NCBI RefSeq assembly: GCF_014946725.1
Contig: NZ_JACFXY010000021.1
Coordinates: 1-37,130 of the forward strand
Source of the DNA: Mixta mediterraneensis
GTDB taxonomy: Bacteria; Pseudomonadota; Gammaproteobacteria; Enterobacterales; Enterobacteriaceae
Length of the DNA stretch: 37,130 bases
Direction: 5' to 3'
Positions 1-6,859 of the stretch are shown one piece after another. The notes under the pieces are model-generated. The model was not told the origin of the DNA, searched no databases, and saw only the letters and a list, made by a program, of their open reading frames with translations. A program made the position numbers and the translations under genes. Every line of letters begins with the position of its first letter. Position 1 is the first letter of the stretch.

Positions 1-75
1 CTATTAATCTGCCGAGCAACTCTTAAAACGATTGCCCCAAATATGGCCACAAAAGTTTCGCGAGAGGTATTATCG

Positions 76-101
76 GGGTCAGAATTCGATCGGTATTGAC
101 A
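76..101 (-). mobile_element. IS21-family terminus, 26-base fragment
   Basis: Read on the minus strand, this is the first 26 bases of the same terminus that begins the complete copy at 24725 and the partial copy at 37038. It starts with TGTCAATACCGATCG. The match stops where the inverted repeat takes over. It marks an IS insertion in the tape-measure gene; the body of this copy is not in the window. Confidence 0.85.
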
Positions 102-142
102 AACAATCCCGATAATACCTCTCGCGAAACTTTTGTGGCCAT
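102..142 (-). pseudogene. Tape-measure protein, N-terminal fragment cut by IS
   Basis: An ATG at 142 opens a frame reading MATKVSREVLSGL before the IS end at 101. It lies 35 bases after the stop of the T-type tail chaperone frame, which is where the tape-measure gene begins in lambda-like siphophages. Only about 13 codons remain, so the call rests on position rather than sequence. There is no strong ribosome binding site in front of it. The rest of the gene would lie beyond the IS copy. Confidence 0.45.
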
Positions 143-177
143 ATTTGGGGCAATCGTTTTAAGAGTTGCTCGGCAGA

Positions 178-983
178 TTAATAGTGTGAAGTAAACCTCA
201 TAAACCCACCGGATGGTGGGTTAACTTGCTTTGCCTGCTTTCTTTCCCACTCCGCCCGATCAGCATCATCCAGCGCAAATATCGCCGCCTCGAACTCATC
301 CCGGTCAATCTGTAACGGCTTGCAGGCGAGATAGGTGTTGATGTCTTCCAGGTCTATCGGCAGTGGGGTTGCGGCCATTCCTGCGTACTTCCGGCCTCTG
401 GTGATAACTGCGTAGGCGGCGAGTATCTCGCTACACACACCGTCAATTTCAGGCTCCGGGATGGGAGGTAGTTTTAAGCGCTCGCGCCGCCAGCGGTTCT
501 TTTCGCCTTGCTCTCCGCCGAACTTCCTGAGCCAGCTCTGGCTTTCGAGGACTTTCCCACCGTTTCCTGAGTCTGCGCCTCTTTACCTGCGGCAATATCA
601 GATGCGGTGCTCAGTACGGCCCAGTACAGCTCAGGATGCTGCAGCAACAGTGCCTTACCCTTCTCTGCTGAGTAATCGATGGCAATCTCTTTCCCTGCCT
701 CATCAGCCTCGCCAACGCCTTCCCAGTCCAGCAGGAGATGCTTGGCTACAGAGTCAATCAGCAAGTCGTCTGAGATGTCGCTTACGTCAATATCGGCGGG
801 GTTAAATTCAGCTGTGCCAACTTTGAAACGCTCATCGAGCTTGCTGATGTGGCGGCGCACCATCGCATTATGAGAGCGGAATGCCGGATTACTGATGGAG
901 CCGACTTTCAGCTTCAGGTCTGCCATTGGCTCAATCCAGCGCTCTGCATTGGCATCGAATTTAGGTGTTTTCAGAATGAGCAT
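178..983 (-). CDS. Tail chaperone fusion GT made by -1 frameshift
   Basis: Slipping back one base at 552-558 joins the first 144 codons of the G-like gene to a frame that stays open to a stop at 178-180, giving a protein of 268 residues. The added segment is charged at first (WLRKFGGEQ, then RWRRERLKLPP) and then contains a conserved-looking acidic helix region ending FALDDADRAEWERKQ. The T part has no good start of its own: its first ATG or GTG lies well inside the conserved part. In lambda the GT fusion is made at a few percent of G and bridges the tape measure and tube protein. The frameshift is inferred from sequence. Confidence 0.8.
474..983 (-). CDS. Tail assembly chaperone, G-like
   Basis: This 169-residue protein is the upstream partner of a frameshifting tail chaperone pair. 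Such proteins coat the tape-measure protein while the tail tube is built and are absent from the finished virion. It follows the major tail tube gene, as lambda G does. Its C-terminal 30 residues are rich in Ala, Ser, Lys and Gly. About 26 codons before the stop, the message contains GGGAAAG in the phase G GGA AAG, the same slippery heptamer and phase as lambda G. The assignment rests on order, size and the slippery site. Confidence 0.8.
   Translation of the reverse strand: MLILKTPKFDANAERWIEPMADLKLKVGSISNPAFRSHNAMVRRHISKLDERFKVGTAEFNPADIDVSDISDDLLIDSVAKHLLLDWEGVGEADEAGKEIAIDYSAEKGKALLLQHPELYWAVLSTASDIAAGKEAQTQETVGKSSKARAGSGSSAESKAKRTAGGASA
552..558 (-). promoter_or_regulatory. Programmed -1 frameshift site GGGAAAG
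   Basis: The minus strand reads GTG GGA AAG TCC in the G-like frame, giving the heptamer G GGA AAG. This is identical to the lambda G-T slippery site. The -1 frame is open from here to 178. Confidence 0.85.
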
Positions 984-1000
984 ATTCTTCTCTGTAAGTA

Positions 1001-1020
1001 GCCCGCCTCACTGGGCGGGC
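1001..1020 (-). other. GC-rich hairpin between tail tube and chaperone genes
   Basis: GCCCGCC at 1001-1007 pairs with GGCGGGC at 1014-1020 around a six-base loop. There is no U-tract on the minus strand, so it is not a standard terminator. It sits in the 44-base gap after the highly expressed tail tube gene and could stabilise that message or lower expression of the chaperone gene. Confidence 0.6.
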
Positions 1021-1027
1021 AATTAGA

Positions 1028-2200
1028 TTAAGACGCGGTAACGGTGATCGCCGTGGTGCCAGTAAAGGTACGCGCTTTCGCGGTGATGGTTGCCGAACCT
1101 TCCTTCACTCGCGTTACCTGCGCTGTTTTCTGGCCGGTTGATACGACTGTTGCTACTGACGGGTCTGACGACTCCCATACGACCGTATCTGTTGCGCCAG
1201 CAGGCGTCAGGGTCGCTGCCAGAGTCACGTTTGAGCCAACTGCGCCTGTTGAGGTTGCAGGCGCGACTGACAGTGCTGTAGCTGCTACAACGGATGATCG
1301 CGTAATGGTCGGTGGCGTATCCGCTGCCGTGATATTCAGCTGAACCTGCACAATGTCAGTGTTGCCACCGTCCGGCCAGTCGCCATCGACCTGTACTGCC
1401 GGGAAGTCAAAGACGTATTTGCCTTCGTCGTTCTCCAGCGTGAAGCCGAACTGCATGGTTTCGCCAGACAGAGATTTCTTCCAAGCGTTATAGGCTTCCT
1501 TTGACCACGACAGAGTGACGCTGCCAGAAGGTGTGAACGTGGTCGGAATGTTTGCTCCAGCAAACGGGTTCCCGCTACCGATACAGCGCTGCGTCTGCAG
1601 GTTGTTGTCGAACTGGATGTTGAATGTATCGACGCAGAATCCATCGCCACCTGTTACACCGTTAAGCGAAATCGCTGTAACCTGTTTGAAGGTGTAGCGA
1701 AGGTCACCAGCGGCATCAGTTGGGTCAGAAAAATAACTGGTGTCATCTGCTTTAGTGTCGAAACCCAAACCTGCAAAGGTTACGGTTGCGGTGATATCAC
1801 CATCGTTCGGAATTGCCAGCTGGAAGGTGCCGACCTGAGCGCCGCGAGCGATAGAAGCAACACCGATGTCTTCAGCGTAAGAAGCCACTGAGAACGCGAT
1901 GCGATCATTACCCATGGTGAGCACGTTATCGACCCAATCAGCGCCGAAGCAGGAGGCCAGAAACTCGTCATGCTGCCCCCAACGAAACTTGGTTACCACG
2001 TCACCGCCGACATCAGTCGTACCCGGAGAACGACCTTGCGCCATTCGGGTGCCACCGATTTCGTCGTTGTCGATCATGTTCTGGGTTGGACCGAGGCCGA
2101 AAGAGCTGCGCTTCAGCAGGTTCCATGTGCCAGTGGTCGGCGTGGTGCCGGGGGTAGTTTCACGGATATACGCCGTGACGTTCTTTGCGCCAGAGCTCAC
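1028..2200 (-). CDS. Major tail tube protein with C-terminal Ig-like domain
   Basis: This 390-residue protein is placed as the tail tube subunit: it follows a DUF4128-type tail terminator and precedes the chaperone pair. Residues 1 to about 295 form the tube domain (begins MSSGAKNVTAYIRETTPG). Residues about 305-390 have the pattern of a bacterial Ig-like group 2 (Big_2) domain, with AVGSNVTLAATLTPAGA, VVWESSDPSVATV and EGSATITAKA. Lambda gpV also ends in a Big_2 domain, which decorates the outside of the tail and is thought to aid weak attachment to cell-surface sugars. The start is preceded by GGAGG (on the plus strand, tgagcctcctgat). Confidence 0.88.
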   Translation of the reverse strand: MSSGAKNVTAYIRETTPGTTPTTGTWNLLKRSSFGLGPTQNMIDNDEIGGTRMAQGRSPGTTDVGGDVVTKFRWGQHDEFLASCFGADWVDNVLTMGNDRIAFSVASYAEDIGVASIARGAQVGTFQLAIPNDGDITATVTFAGLGFDTKADDTSYFSDPTDAAGDLRYTFKQVTAISLNGVTGGDGFCVDTFNIQFDNNLQTQRCIGSGNPFAGANIPTTFTPSGSVTLSWSKEAYNAWKKSLSGETMQFGFTLENDEGKYVFDFPAVQVDGDWPDGGNTDIVQVQLNITAADTPPTITRSSVVAATALSVAPATSTGAVGSNVTLAATLTPAGATDTVVWESSDPSVATVVSTGQKTAQVTRVKEGSATITAKARTFTGTTAITVTAS

Positions 2201-2226
2201 ATGAGCCTCCTGATTAATGGAGCGCC

Positions 2227-2619
2227 CTACAGAGCGCGATATGGAATTTGTAAGTTGTACTGCGCCCAGCCATCCGTTTCGCCAGCATCGATAGCGCTTA
2301 CGGCGGAGTAATCAAGGCGACCATCGGTTTTGAACTCGAACTGCTCTCGTAACTGGTCTGCCGTCTTGGTGATAAGTAGTGACCCGCTACCTGCTGGCAC
2401 GAATATCTGAATAACAGCGATACCCGTGCGGTGCACGACCGGGCCATTGCCTATTTCATTCGACCCAGCCAATCCCGGCAGGTTTGTCAGACGTGCCCAA
2501 ATAGCCTTGCCAGTTGGGTCATAGGTCTTGTCATTCGGGTACCGCACATCTGCTGCGGCAATAGCAGTCTGAGCCGTCATCCGGGTGATGATGGCTGCAC
2601 GTATTTCGGTGAGGGTCAT
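2227..2619 (-). CDS. Tail terminator protein, DUF4128 family
   Basis: The 130-residue product matches the DUF4128 pattern of siphophage tail terminators (like lambda gpU), which cap the tail tube and join it to the head. It has an N-terminal helix (MTLTEIRAAIITRM), then a beta-rich domain with the stretch TGIAVIQIFVPAGSG, and ends near WAQYNLQIPYRAL. Its ATG overlaps the stop of the gp10-like gene by four bases (ATGA), so translation is probably coupled. It lies between the connector genes and the tail tube gene, which fits its role. Confidence 0.75.
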   Translation of the reverse strand: MTLTEIRAAIITRMTAQTAIAAADVRYPNDKTYDPTGKAIWARLTNLPGLAGSNEIGNGPVVHRTGIAVIQIFVPAGSGSLLITKTADQLREQFEFKTDGRLDYSAVSAIDAGETDGWAQYNLQIPYRAL

Positions 2620-2996
2620 TTGTATGCCTGCGAGACGCCGTGGAAGGATGTTGCGTAGATGCCAGCGGGAGCCTGTTGTGAATGTCCGTTCTCAAGCGAC
2701 TCAGCGTAGGCAAGGTTATTCTGGATGTAGATAACTGAATAAGGTTTACCCTGCGCAATTACAGCGTTGCCCTGCTGTATCGTGCTTGCGCCTGATTTGT
2801 CAGTCGTCGCTAGTTGACTGTAATCCGGGCCGCCAAGACTTACCTGATTATTAGCCCTGAATCTCCCCGTATCGACTGGGGAGCGCTGCACAATCTCCGC
2901 GAGTAACGCCATCGATATAATGCGCAGCCGTTTACCTACTTCCTCTTCGACCAGGCCGACGAACGTCGACGGCTCAACACTCCATGCCTTTGCCAT
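2616..2996 (-). CDS. HK97 gp10-like tail completion protein
   Basis: This 126-residue protein has the pattern of the HK97 gp10 / tail component family: a helical N-terminus (VEEEVGKRLRIISMALLAEIVQRSP), then VDTGRFRANN, a beta region with YSVIYIQNNLAYAESLENGHS, and a short end. The VDTGxFRxxW-like segment and the Y-x-x-x-x-E-x-G motif are typical. Proteins of this family act at the head-tail joint or tail completion. The start shares one base with the stop of the upstream gene. Confidence 0.8.
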   Translation of the reverse strand: MAKAWSVEPSTFVGLVEEEVGKRLRIISMALLAEIVQRSPVDTGRFRANNQVSLGGPDYSQLATTDKSGASTIQQGNAVIAQGKPYSVIYIQNNLAYAESLENGHSQQAPAGIYATSFHGVSQAYK

Positions 2997-3379
2997 TACT
3001 TCCTCCGCAATTGCAGTTCATAGTGAGCCTGAACCGGATCTGCATTCACGCTGATAACCCTGTACTGCTGTTGCAGTTCGGTCACCAGGTCGATAGTGGT
3101 AATGATGTGGTCAACACGAGGCTTGTCGGTGACTTCGTTTTTCAGCGCGATTAACAGCACGTCGCCACTGAGAATGTTCACGCCATCAACACGATCAAGG
3201 CTGTAACTGTCGAGAACGCCGCGCCCAGTGTAAGTGACCTGCGTTTCACCACCTGTTTCAGTTACCGGGTCCCATTCGCCCTGGATGATGTAGAGACCAT
3301 CGAACGTATTCACAGCATCCGCAAGGTCATCATCAAACGCTTCGGCCAGTTCAGCCTGAATTTCTTCACGTATTCCCAT
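2996..3379 (-). CDS. Head closure / connector protein
   Basis: The 127-residue product begins MGIREEIQAELAEAFDD at an ATG that overlaps the stop of the upstream gene (TAATG). A longer reading from 3418 would overlap the upstream gene and is less likely. It has a helical start and then a beta-rich body with TYTGRGVLDSYSLDRVDG and VISVNADPVQAHYELQLRR. Genes of this size between the gp6-like connector and the gp10-like gene encode head closure or neck proteins in HK97-like phages, often mislabelled glutamate 5-kinase. The function comes mainly from position. Confidence 0.65.
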   Translation of the reverse strand: MGIREEIQAELAEAFDDDLADAVNTFDGLYIIQGEWDPVTETGGETQVTYTGRGVLDSYSLDRVDGVNILSGDVLLIALKNEVTDKPRVDHIITTIDLVTELQQQYRVISVNADPVQAHYELQLRRK

Positions 3380-3768
3380 TAGCGATACACCCTGAAGGCG
3401 AGAGGATTTCCCATCCACGGCTGGAGCATGGCGAGCGCCAGTTGCAGGTCGGGATCGAGTAGCGATGAGCTTGAAGAATCGAGCGCCGCGAATGACTTGG
3501 TCACTTGAGTTGAGCCAGCCTTAACCGACTTGCTGGTCACCAGTCCTGAATCGGATTTCTGCTTGTAGAGATTGCCGGACGCCGCCACCGATGCGATGTA
3601 TGCTCCAGCCTGCTTAACATCATCCGGGACAGGATTATCAGGCATATTCTGGAGGTTAAGCGCGGTCATATAAGCATTGGCCTGCAATACTGCTTTTGCC
3701 TTCTTCGAGTCATCCGTCCATGAGGTGCCGAGTATGTCGTCAACATCAGACACTGTGATGTAAATCAT
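3379..3768 (-). CDS. Head-tail adaptor protein, gp6-like
   Basis: This 129-residue protein begins MIYITVSDVDDILGTSW and consists mostly of predicted helices with short linkers (AVLQANAYMTALNLQN, DDVKQAGAYIASVAASG), the layout of HK97 gp6-type adaptors that ring the portal. It is the first gene after the head proteins and precedes the head closure gene. The C-terminus ends in a hydrophobic segment (ALAMLQPWMGNPLAFRVYR). Family membership is inferred from fold pattern and order. Confidence 0.65.
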   Translation of the reverse strand: MIYITVSDVDDILGTSWTDDSKKAKAVLQANAYMTALNLQNMPDNPVPDDVKQAGAYIASVAASGNLYKQKSDSGLVTSKSVKAGSTQVTKSFAALDSSSSSLLDPDLQLALAMLQPWMGNPLAFRVYR

Positions 3769-3779
3769 CTTAGCCCCTG

Positions 3780-3798
3780 AAAAGCCCCCGAAGGGGCT
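3780..3798 (-). terminator. Intrinsic terminator between head and connector genes
   Basis: On the minus strand, AGCCCC pairs with GGGGCT around a TTCG tetraloop and is followed by four U residues. It lies between the 72-residue head gene and the gp6-like gene. It probably trims unmodified transcripts, while Q-modified polymerase reads through. Confidence 0.75.
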
Positions 3799-3806
3799 GT
3801 GTATGA

Positions 3807-4025
3807 TTAGCCAGTAGCGCCTTCATCTTCTTCGCCATTACCACCACCGCCTGCGGTGACAGGAACAGTCACCTGCGGATCTTCAATGCCGTAACCGGCA
3901 CCAGATTTTGCAGGGTCGTAGATGGTTTCAGCGCCGAGAACTGAAGTGGATTCGTCGGCATAGGCGCGTTCGCTTGGGTAGGTGTACTGATAATCAGGAT
4001 TCACCAGGTTCTTTGGTGTGGACAT
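3807..4025 (-). CDS. Small virion-associated protein after the capsid gene
   Basis: The 72-residue acidic protein begins MSTPKNLVNPDYQYTYPSE and ends in a low-complexity Gly/Glu tail (TAGGGGNGEEDEGATG). It lies directly downstream of the major capsid gene and before an intrinsic terminator. Small proteins here are often capsid-associated or decoration proteins, but I see no family motif. The two regions could be a short folded part and a disordered tail. Confidence 0.6.
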   Translation of the reverse strand: MSTPKNLVNPDYQYTYPSERAYADESTSVLGAETIYDPAKSGAGYGIEDPQVTVPVTAGGGGNGEEDEGATG

Positions 4026-4035
4026 TCAACCCTCC

Positions 4036-5052
4036 TTACAGGTTGCTAATCAGGAAACGGAAACCGACATCCAGCGGGTCAAGGGTGATTTCCCAGTTCG
4101 CCGCATTCTGCAAGTCACCCCAGGAGGCAGACAGCGCCTGGCGCTCAGTACCGCCGGTCAGGGTACTCTCTGCTGCAATGAAGCCGAAGCCCTGCGGATG
4201 GATGAGCATGTTTCGACGAGTCCACAGAACGCGATCGCCAGCACCATTGGATGTTGCTGCGGTACGGTCGATTTCCAGATCGTCATTGCCTGGGACCTGT
4301 GAATAGCTGAAAGCGCCAGTGTTAGCCAGCATGCTCACATACTTGGCGTTTGCGCCAGTGCCAAGCTTGGTGCCGAGTTCAGACTCAATCAGCGCACGAC
4401 CGTTATAAACGGTTACCGGCGGGATATTTGCCTGAGTCTGCAGAAGCTCTGCCTGGTTGTTTTTGCGGATTTTCGCGGCAATCTGTGGGTGAACAATCAT
4501 CACGCCTTTACCGCGCTGAGACGGCCGCATAGTAGCCTCTACTTCAACGAAAGCGTCAAAGGAGAAACCACTGTTGGCGGTTGCTGTCGCGGCACTGATG
4601 TCGGTCGTCAGGAGTTTGCCGTTAGCCTGGTCGTAGTTACGCAGACCTGCCAGAGTGGCGCGAGCACGGTTTTCTGCTGAGTTCAGCCATAACTGATTCA
4701 GCTTACCGCCGATAATTTCGAGAGCGTTAACCTGCGTCAGATAACGCTGCAGGGAAGCTTCACGGAAACCTTCGTTCAGGTAAGCTACGCGGCCCTGCAT
4801 GGAACCACCTTCAATCTCACGCGGCATGGCGATGTCGGTGTAGATGGTGTTCCCGTAGTTTGGCTCCAGACCAGCATCGATGCCGCCGATGTATGGCACA
4901 ACGAAGGTCGGAGAGCCGCCAGCCAGCAGAGCGGCCAGACGACTATCAGCAACGAACGCGCCAGACTGAACGAATGGAGAGGGGACGATCGGGTCATAGT
5001 CCATGTAGGACATCAAGACCGGGCGATTAAAAATTTCAAGCAATGTTGCCAT
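4036..5052 (-). CDS. Major capsid protein
   Basis: The 338-residue protein has the size and order of a major head protein: scaffold gene upstream, small head gene and connectors downstream. Recognisable segments include MATLLEIFNRPVLMSYMDYD at the N-terminus, a middle helix QRYLTQVNALEIIGGKLNQLW, the segment GKGVMIVHPQIAAKIRKNN and a C-terminal part with WEITLDPLDVGFRFLISNL. It probably forms an HK97-fold shell with a separate scaffold, since there is no long N-terminal delta-domain. The family name cannot be fixed without a search. Confidence 0.85.
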   Translation of the reverse strand: MATLLEIFNRPVLMSYMDYDPIVPSPFVQSGAFVADSRLAALLAGGSPTFVVPYIGGIDAGLEPNYGNTIYTDIAMPREIEGGSMQGRVAYLNEGFREASLQRYLTQVNALEIIGGKLNQLWLNSAENRARATLAGLRNYDQANGKLLTTDISAATATANSGFSFDAFVEVEATMRPSQRGKGVMIVHPQIAAKIRKNNQAELLQTQANIPPVTVYNGRALIESELGTKLGTGANAKYVSMLANTGAFSYSQVPGNDDLEIDRTAATSNGAGDRVLWTRRNMLIHPQGFGFIAAESTLTGGTERQALSASWGDLQNAANWEITLDPLDVGFRFLISNL

Positions 5053-5061
5053 GTTTATTCC

Positions 5062-5760
5062 TTAGTATTTTCTAAATTTGCCTGCAGCGAGCGCCTGTGC
5101 GTAGCCTTGCGGATCACGCGTGGCGAACTCCTCACGCTCCTGCTGTGACATCTCTTTTGGTTCCTTCATGGCCCCACCACGAAAGTTGGCGGCCCCACCG
5201 CCAGAAGCACCACTACCCCGAACAAGCGAGGCGTAGCGTGGAGTGTTCTTAAATTCTTCAGCGAGTTGCTCAATGCTGCTTACCGTGAGGTTTCCATTGG
5301 CATCAGTCACCCGCACCTGCCCTTCAACCACCTTCAGGCGGCGGCTGATGAATTCAGAAAGGATGTCTGCGTTCTCACCATCAGCGATGCTGATGGCAAC
5401 CTTTGAGGCAGCCTGAGAGATAGTCCCCTGCTCGATTTGATGCTGCAGGTCCTGATACTTCTGCTGCCACTCTGTCGTAGTGGCCTGGCTGGATTCAAAC
5501 AGCTGCTTGTAGTCGCCCTCAGCCTTGGCTTTTTCCTCGGCTCGCTGGCGTGCTTCTTCCTCTGCCTGGCGGCGCTTGGCCTGCTCGGACTTCTTTTCTG
5601 CCAGAAGCGTATCAAGCTGCGTTTTAAGTCCGGTTACGTCCTCTGACTGCGGGAGGCCGTCAACAATGAGCTGATAGTTTTCACCGGACTGTTGATAAAG
5701 CGCCTTTTGAGCATCGTCGAGCTGTGCGTGTTCCTCAGCGGAAAGCTGATATTTGAGCAT
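5062..5760 (-). CDS. Phage scaffolding protein
   Basis: This 232-residue protein lies between the minor head gene and the capsid gene, the usual place for a scaffold. Residues about 40-115 form a highly charged coiled coil (EKKSEQAKRRQAEEEARQRA and following), typical of internal scaffolds that direct shell assembly and then leave. A Gly/Ala-rich linker near residue 185 (SGASGGGAANFRGG) precedes a helical C-terminal segment that ends AQALAAGKFRKY and could bind the capsid. Ribosome binding site GGAG precedes the ATG at 5760. Confidence 0.8.
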   Translation of the reverse strand: MLKYQLSAEEHAQLDDAQKALYQQSGENYQLIVDGLPQSEDVTGLKTQLDTLLAEKKSEQAKRRQAEEEARQRAEEKAKAEGDYKQLFESSQATTTEWQQKYQDLQHQIEQGTISQAASKVAISIADGENADILSEFISRRLKVVEGQVRVTDANGNLTVSSIEQLAEEFKNTPRYASLVRGSGASGGGAANFRGGAMKEPKEMSQQEREEFATRDPQGYAQALAAGKFRKY

Positions 5761-5809
5761 TGCATTCTCCTGAATGAATGTGTGCCGGCCCAGCCAGCGT
5801 TAGATGTGA

Positions 5810-6859
5810 TCAGTCGAGGCCAGCAAGCTCGAAAGCATGCGGCTCTAATTCTTTGAGTTGGTTGAGGGTGTACTGCTGGCCTGTCTCGCCATCAACGAAT
5901 CTGTCAATGGTCAACTCGCCCTTGCTGAATAGCTGATAGCGCTTTTCGCCAAGCACTTCACGCTGAAACGCTGCTGGTTGACGTGCAAGCCACTCACCGT
6001 AATTCGTCTTGCTGCTGACCTGCTGCGCACCGCCTTCACCGACCGCCGGACGAACTGAGCCGGGAATCTCCCGCGCATACTCATCCTTCAGCACCGGAAT
6101 CTGGCTGGTTCGGCACCGAAAATGATACGGAGGTGATGGCCCATCCAGCGGCACAATGCGGTGGTCAATACTTCGGCAGAATGGCGTTGTTCTACTGTCC
6201 AGGGTGGCGATGTCCTGCTTACCCTTCAGGATGTCGTCATTATCCTGCAGTTGCTTAGATCGCGCAGAAGACGATACATGGTTGGTTACCGTGCTGACCA
6301 GCGCACCAGCCTGTTCCTCATGCGAAACGCCCAGTGATGTCAGTCGCCGGATAATCTGGCGCTGAGTTTCACCAAGCGAGTGGCCTATACCTATCTCGCT
6401 GATGATGTCAGCAGCCTTCTTATCACCAAACCCAGCAAGTGCGCTGGCAATGCTGTAGCGCTTCTTAGATGCGCCAACATACATTTCCAGCGGGTCAGCC
6501 AGCACATAGGCCGCAATCATCTCTGATGAGGGCTGATTGAGCTTAACGGACGCCTTAACCAGTTTGCCGAGGAATGATGAGTTGAACTTGTATTCGTATT
6601 CAGCAAACTCGCTCAAGTCGAGCACCTGCTGCTCTGACATGTCGCCGTAAATGGCCTGCAGATCTTTACGCAGCGTCTCAATCTGCCTGTTGTAGCGAGC
6701 TGTCGCGTATTGACTAAGACCTTTACGCACCGTCACTTTCGCGCTGTTTATAGCTTTGCGGATGAACTTAACAGCGCGATTGGTCTGACCGGTGCCAAAG
6801 CGCTGCACATACACCTGATGGCGCGTTGCTGCGTCATTTGCATAGCCTTCTGCGCTCAT
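5810..6859 (-). CDS. Minor head morphogenesis protein, Mu gpF-like
   Basis: The 349-residue protein carries the pattern of the Mu F / SPP1 gp7 family near residues 215-270: LDSRTTPFCRSIDHRI followed by PSPPYHFRCRTSQIPVL. The two Cys residues and the PxHxxCR motif are conserved in that family. These proteins join the portal and help head assembly or DNA entry. The ATG shares its first bases with the stop of the portal gene, so the two are translationally coupled. Confidence 0.85.
   Translation of the reverse strand: MSAEGYANDAATRHQVYVQRFGTGQTNRAVKFIRKAINSAKVTVRKGLSQYATARYNRQIETLRKDLQAIYGDMSEQQVLDLSEFAEYEYKFNSSFLGKLVKASVKLNQPSSEMIAAYVLADPLEMYVGASKKRYSIASALAGFGDKKAADIISEIGIGHSLGETQRQIIRRLTSLGVSHEEQAGALVSTVTNHVSSSARSKQLQDNDDILKGKQDIATLDSRTTPFCRSIDHRIVPLDGPSPPYHFRCRTSQIPVLKDEYAREIPGSVRPAVGEGGAQQVSSKTNYGEWLARQPAAFQREVLGEKRYQLFSKGELTIDRFVDGETGQQYTLNQLKELEPHAFELAGLD

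Larger units (their letters stand above)
1..184. repeat. Perfect 77-bp inverted repeat (fold-back) around an IS end
   Basis: Bases 1-77 are the exact reverse complement of bases 108-184. The 30-base spacer (78-107) holds most of a 26-base IS21 end, which overlaps the left arm by two bases, plus six bases of phage sequence. The right arm joins without a break to the tail chaperone gene and is the true phage sequence. The left arm is its mirror copy. The junction shows only two to three G bases of shared sequence. This looks like a fold-back template switch, either in the cell or during library making or assembly. Confidence 0.95.

Noticed and set aside
1..184. Hairpin telomere of a linear N15-like prophage
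   Set aside because: The centre is an IS end rather than a telomere site, there is no protelomerase gene, the sequence differs from the N15 site as I recall it, and an integrase is present.
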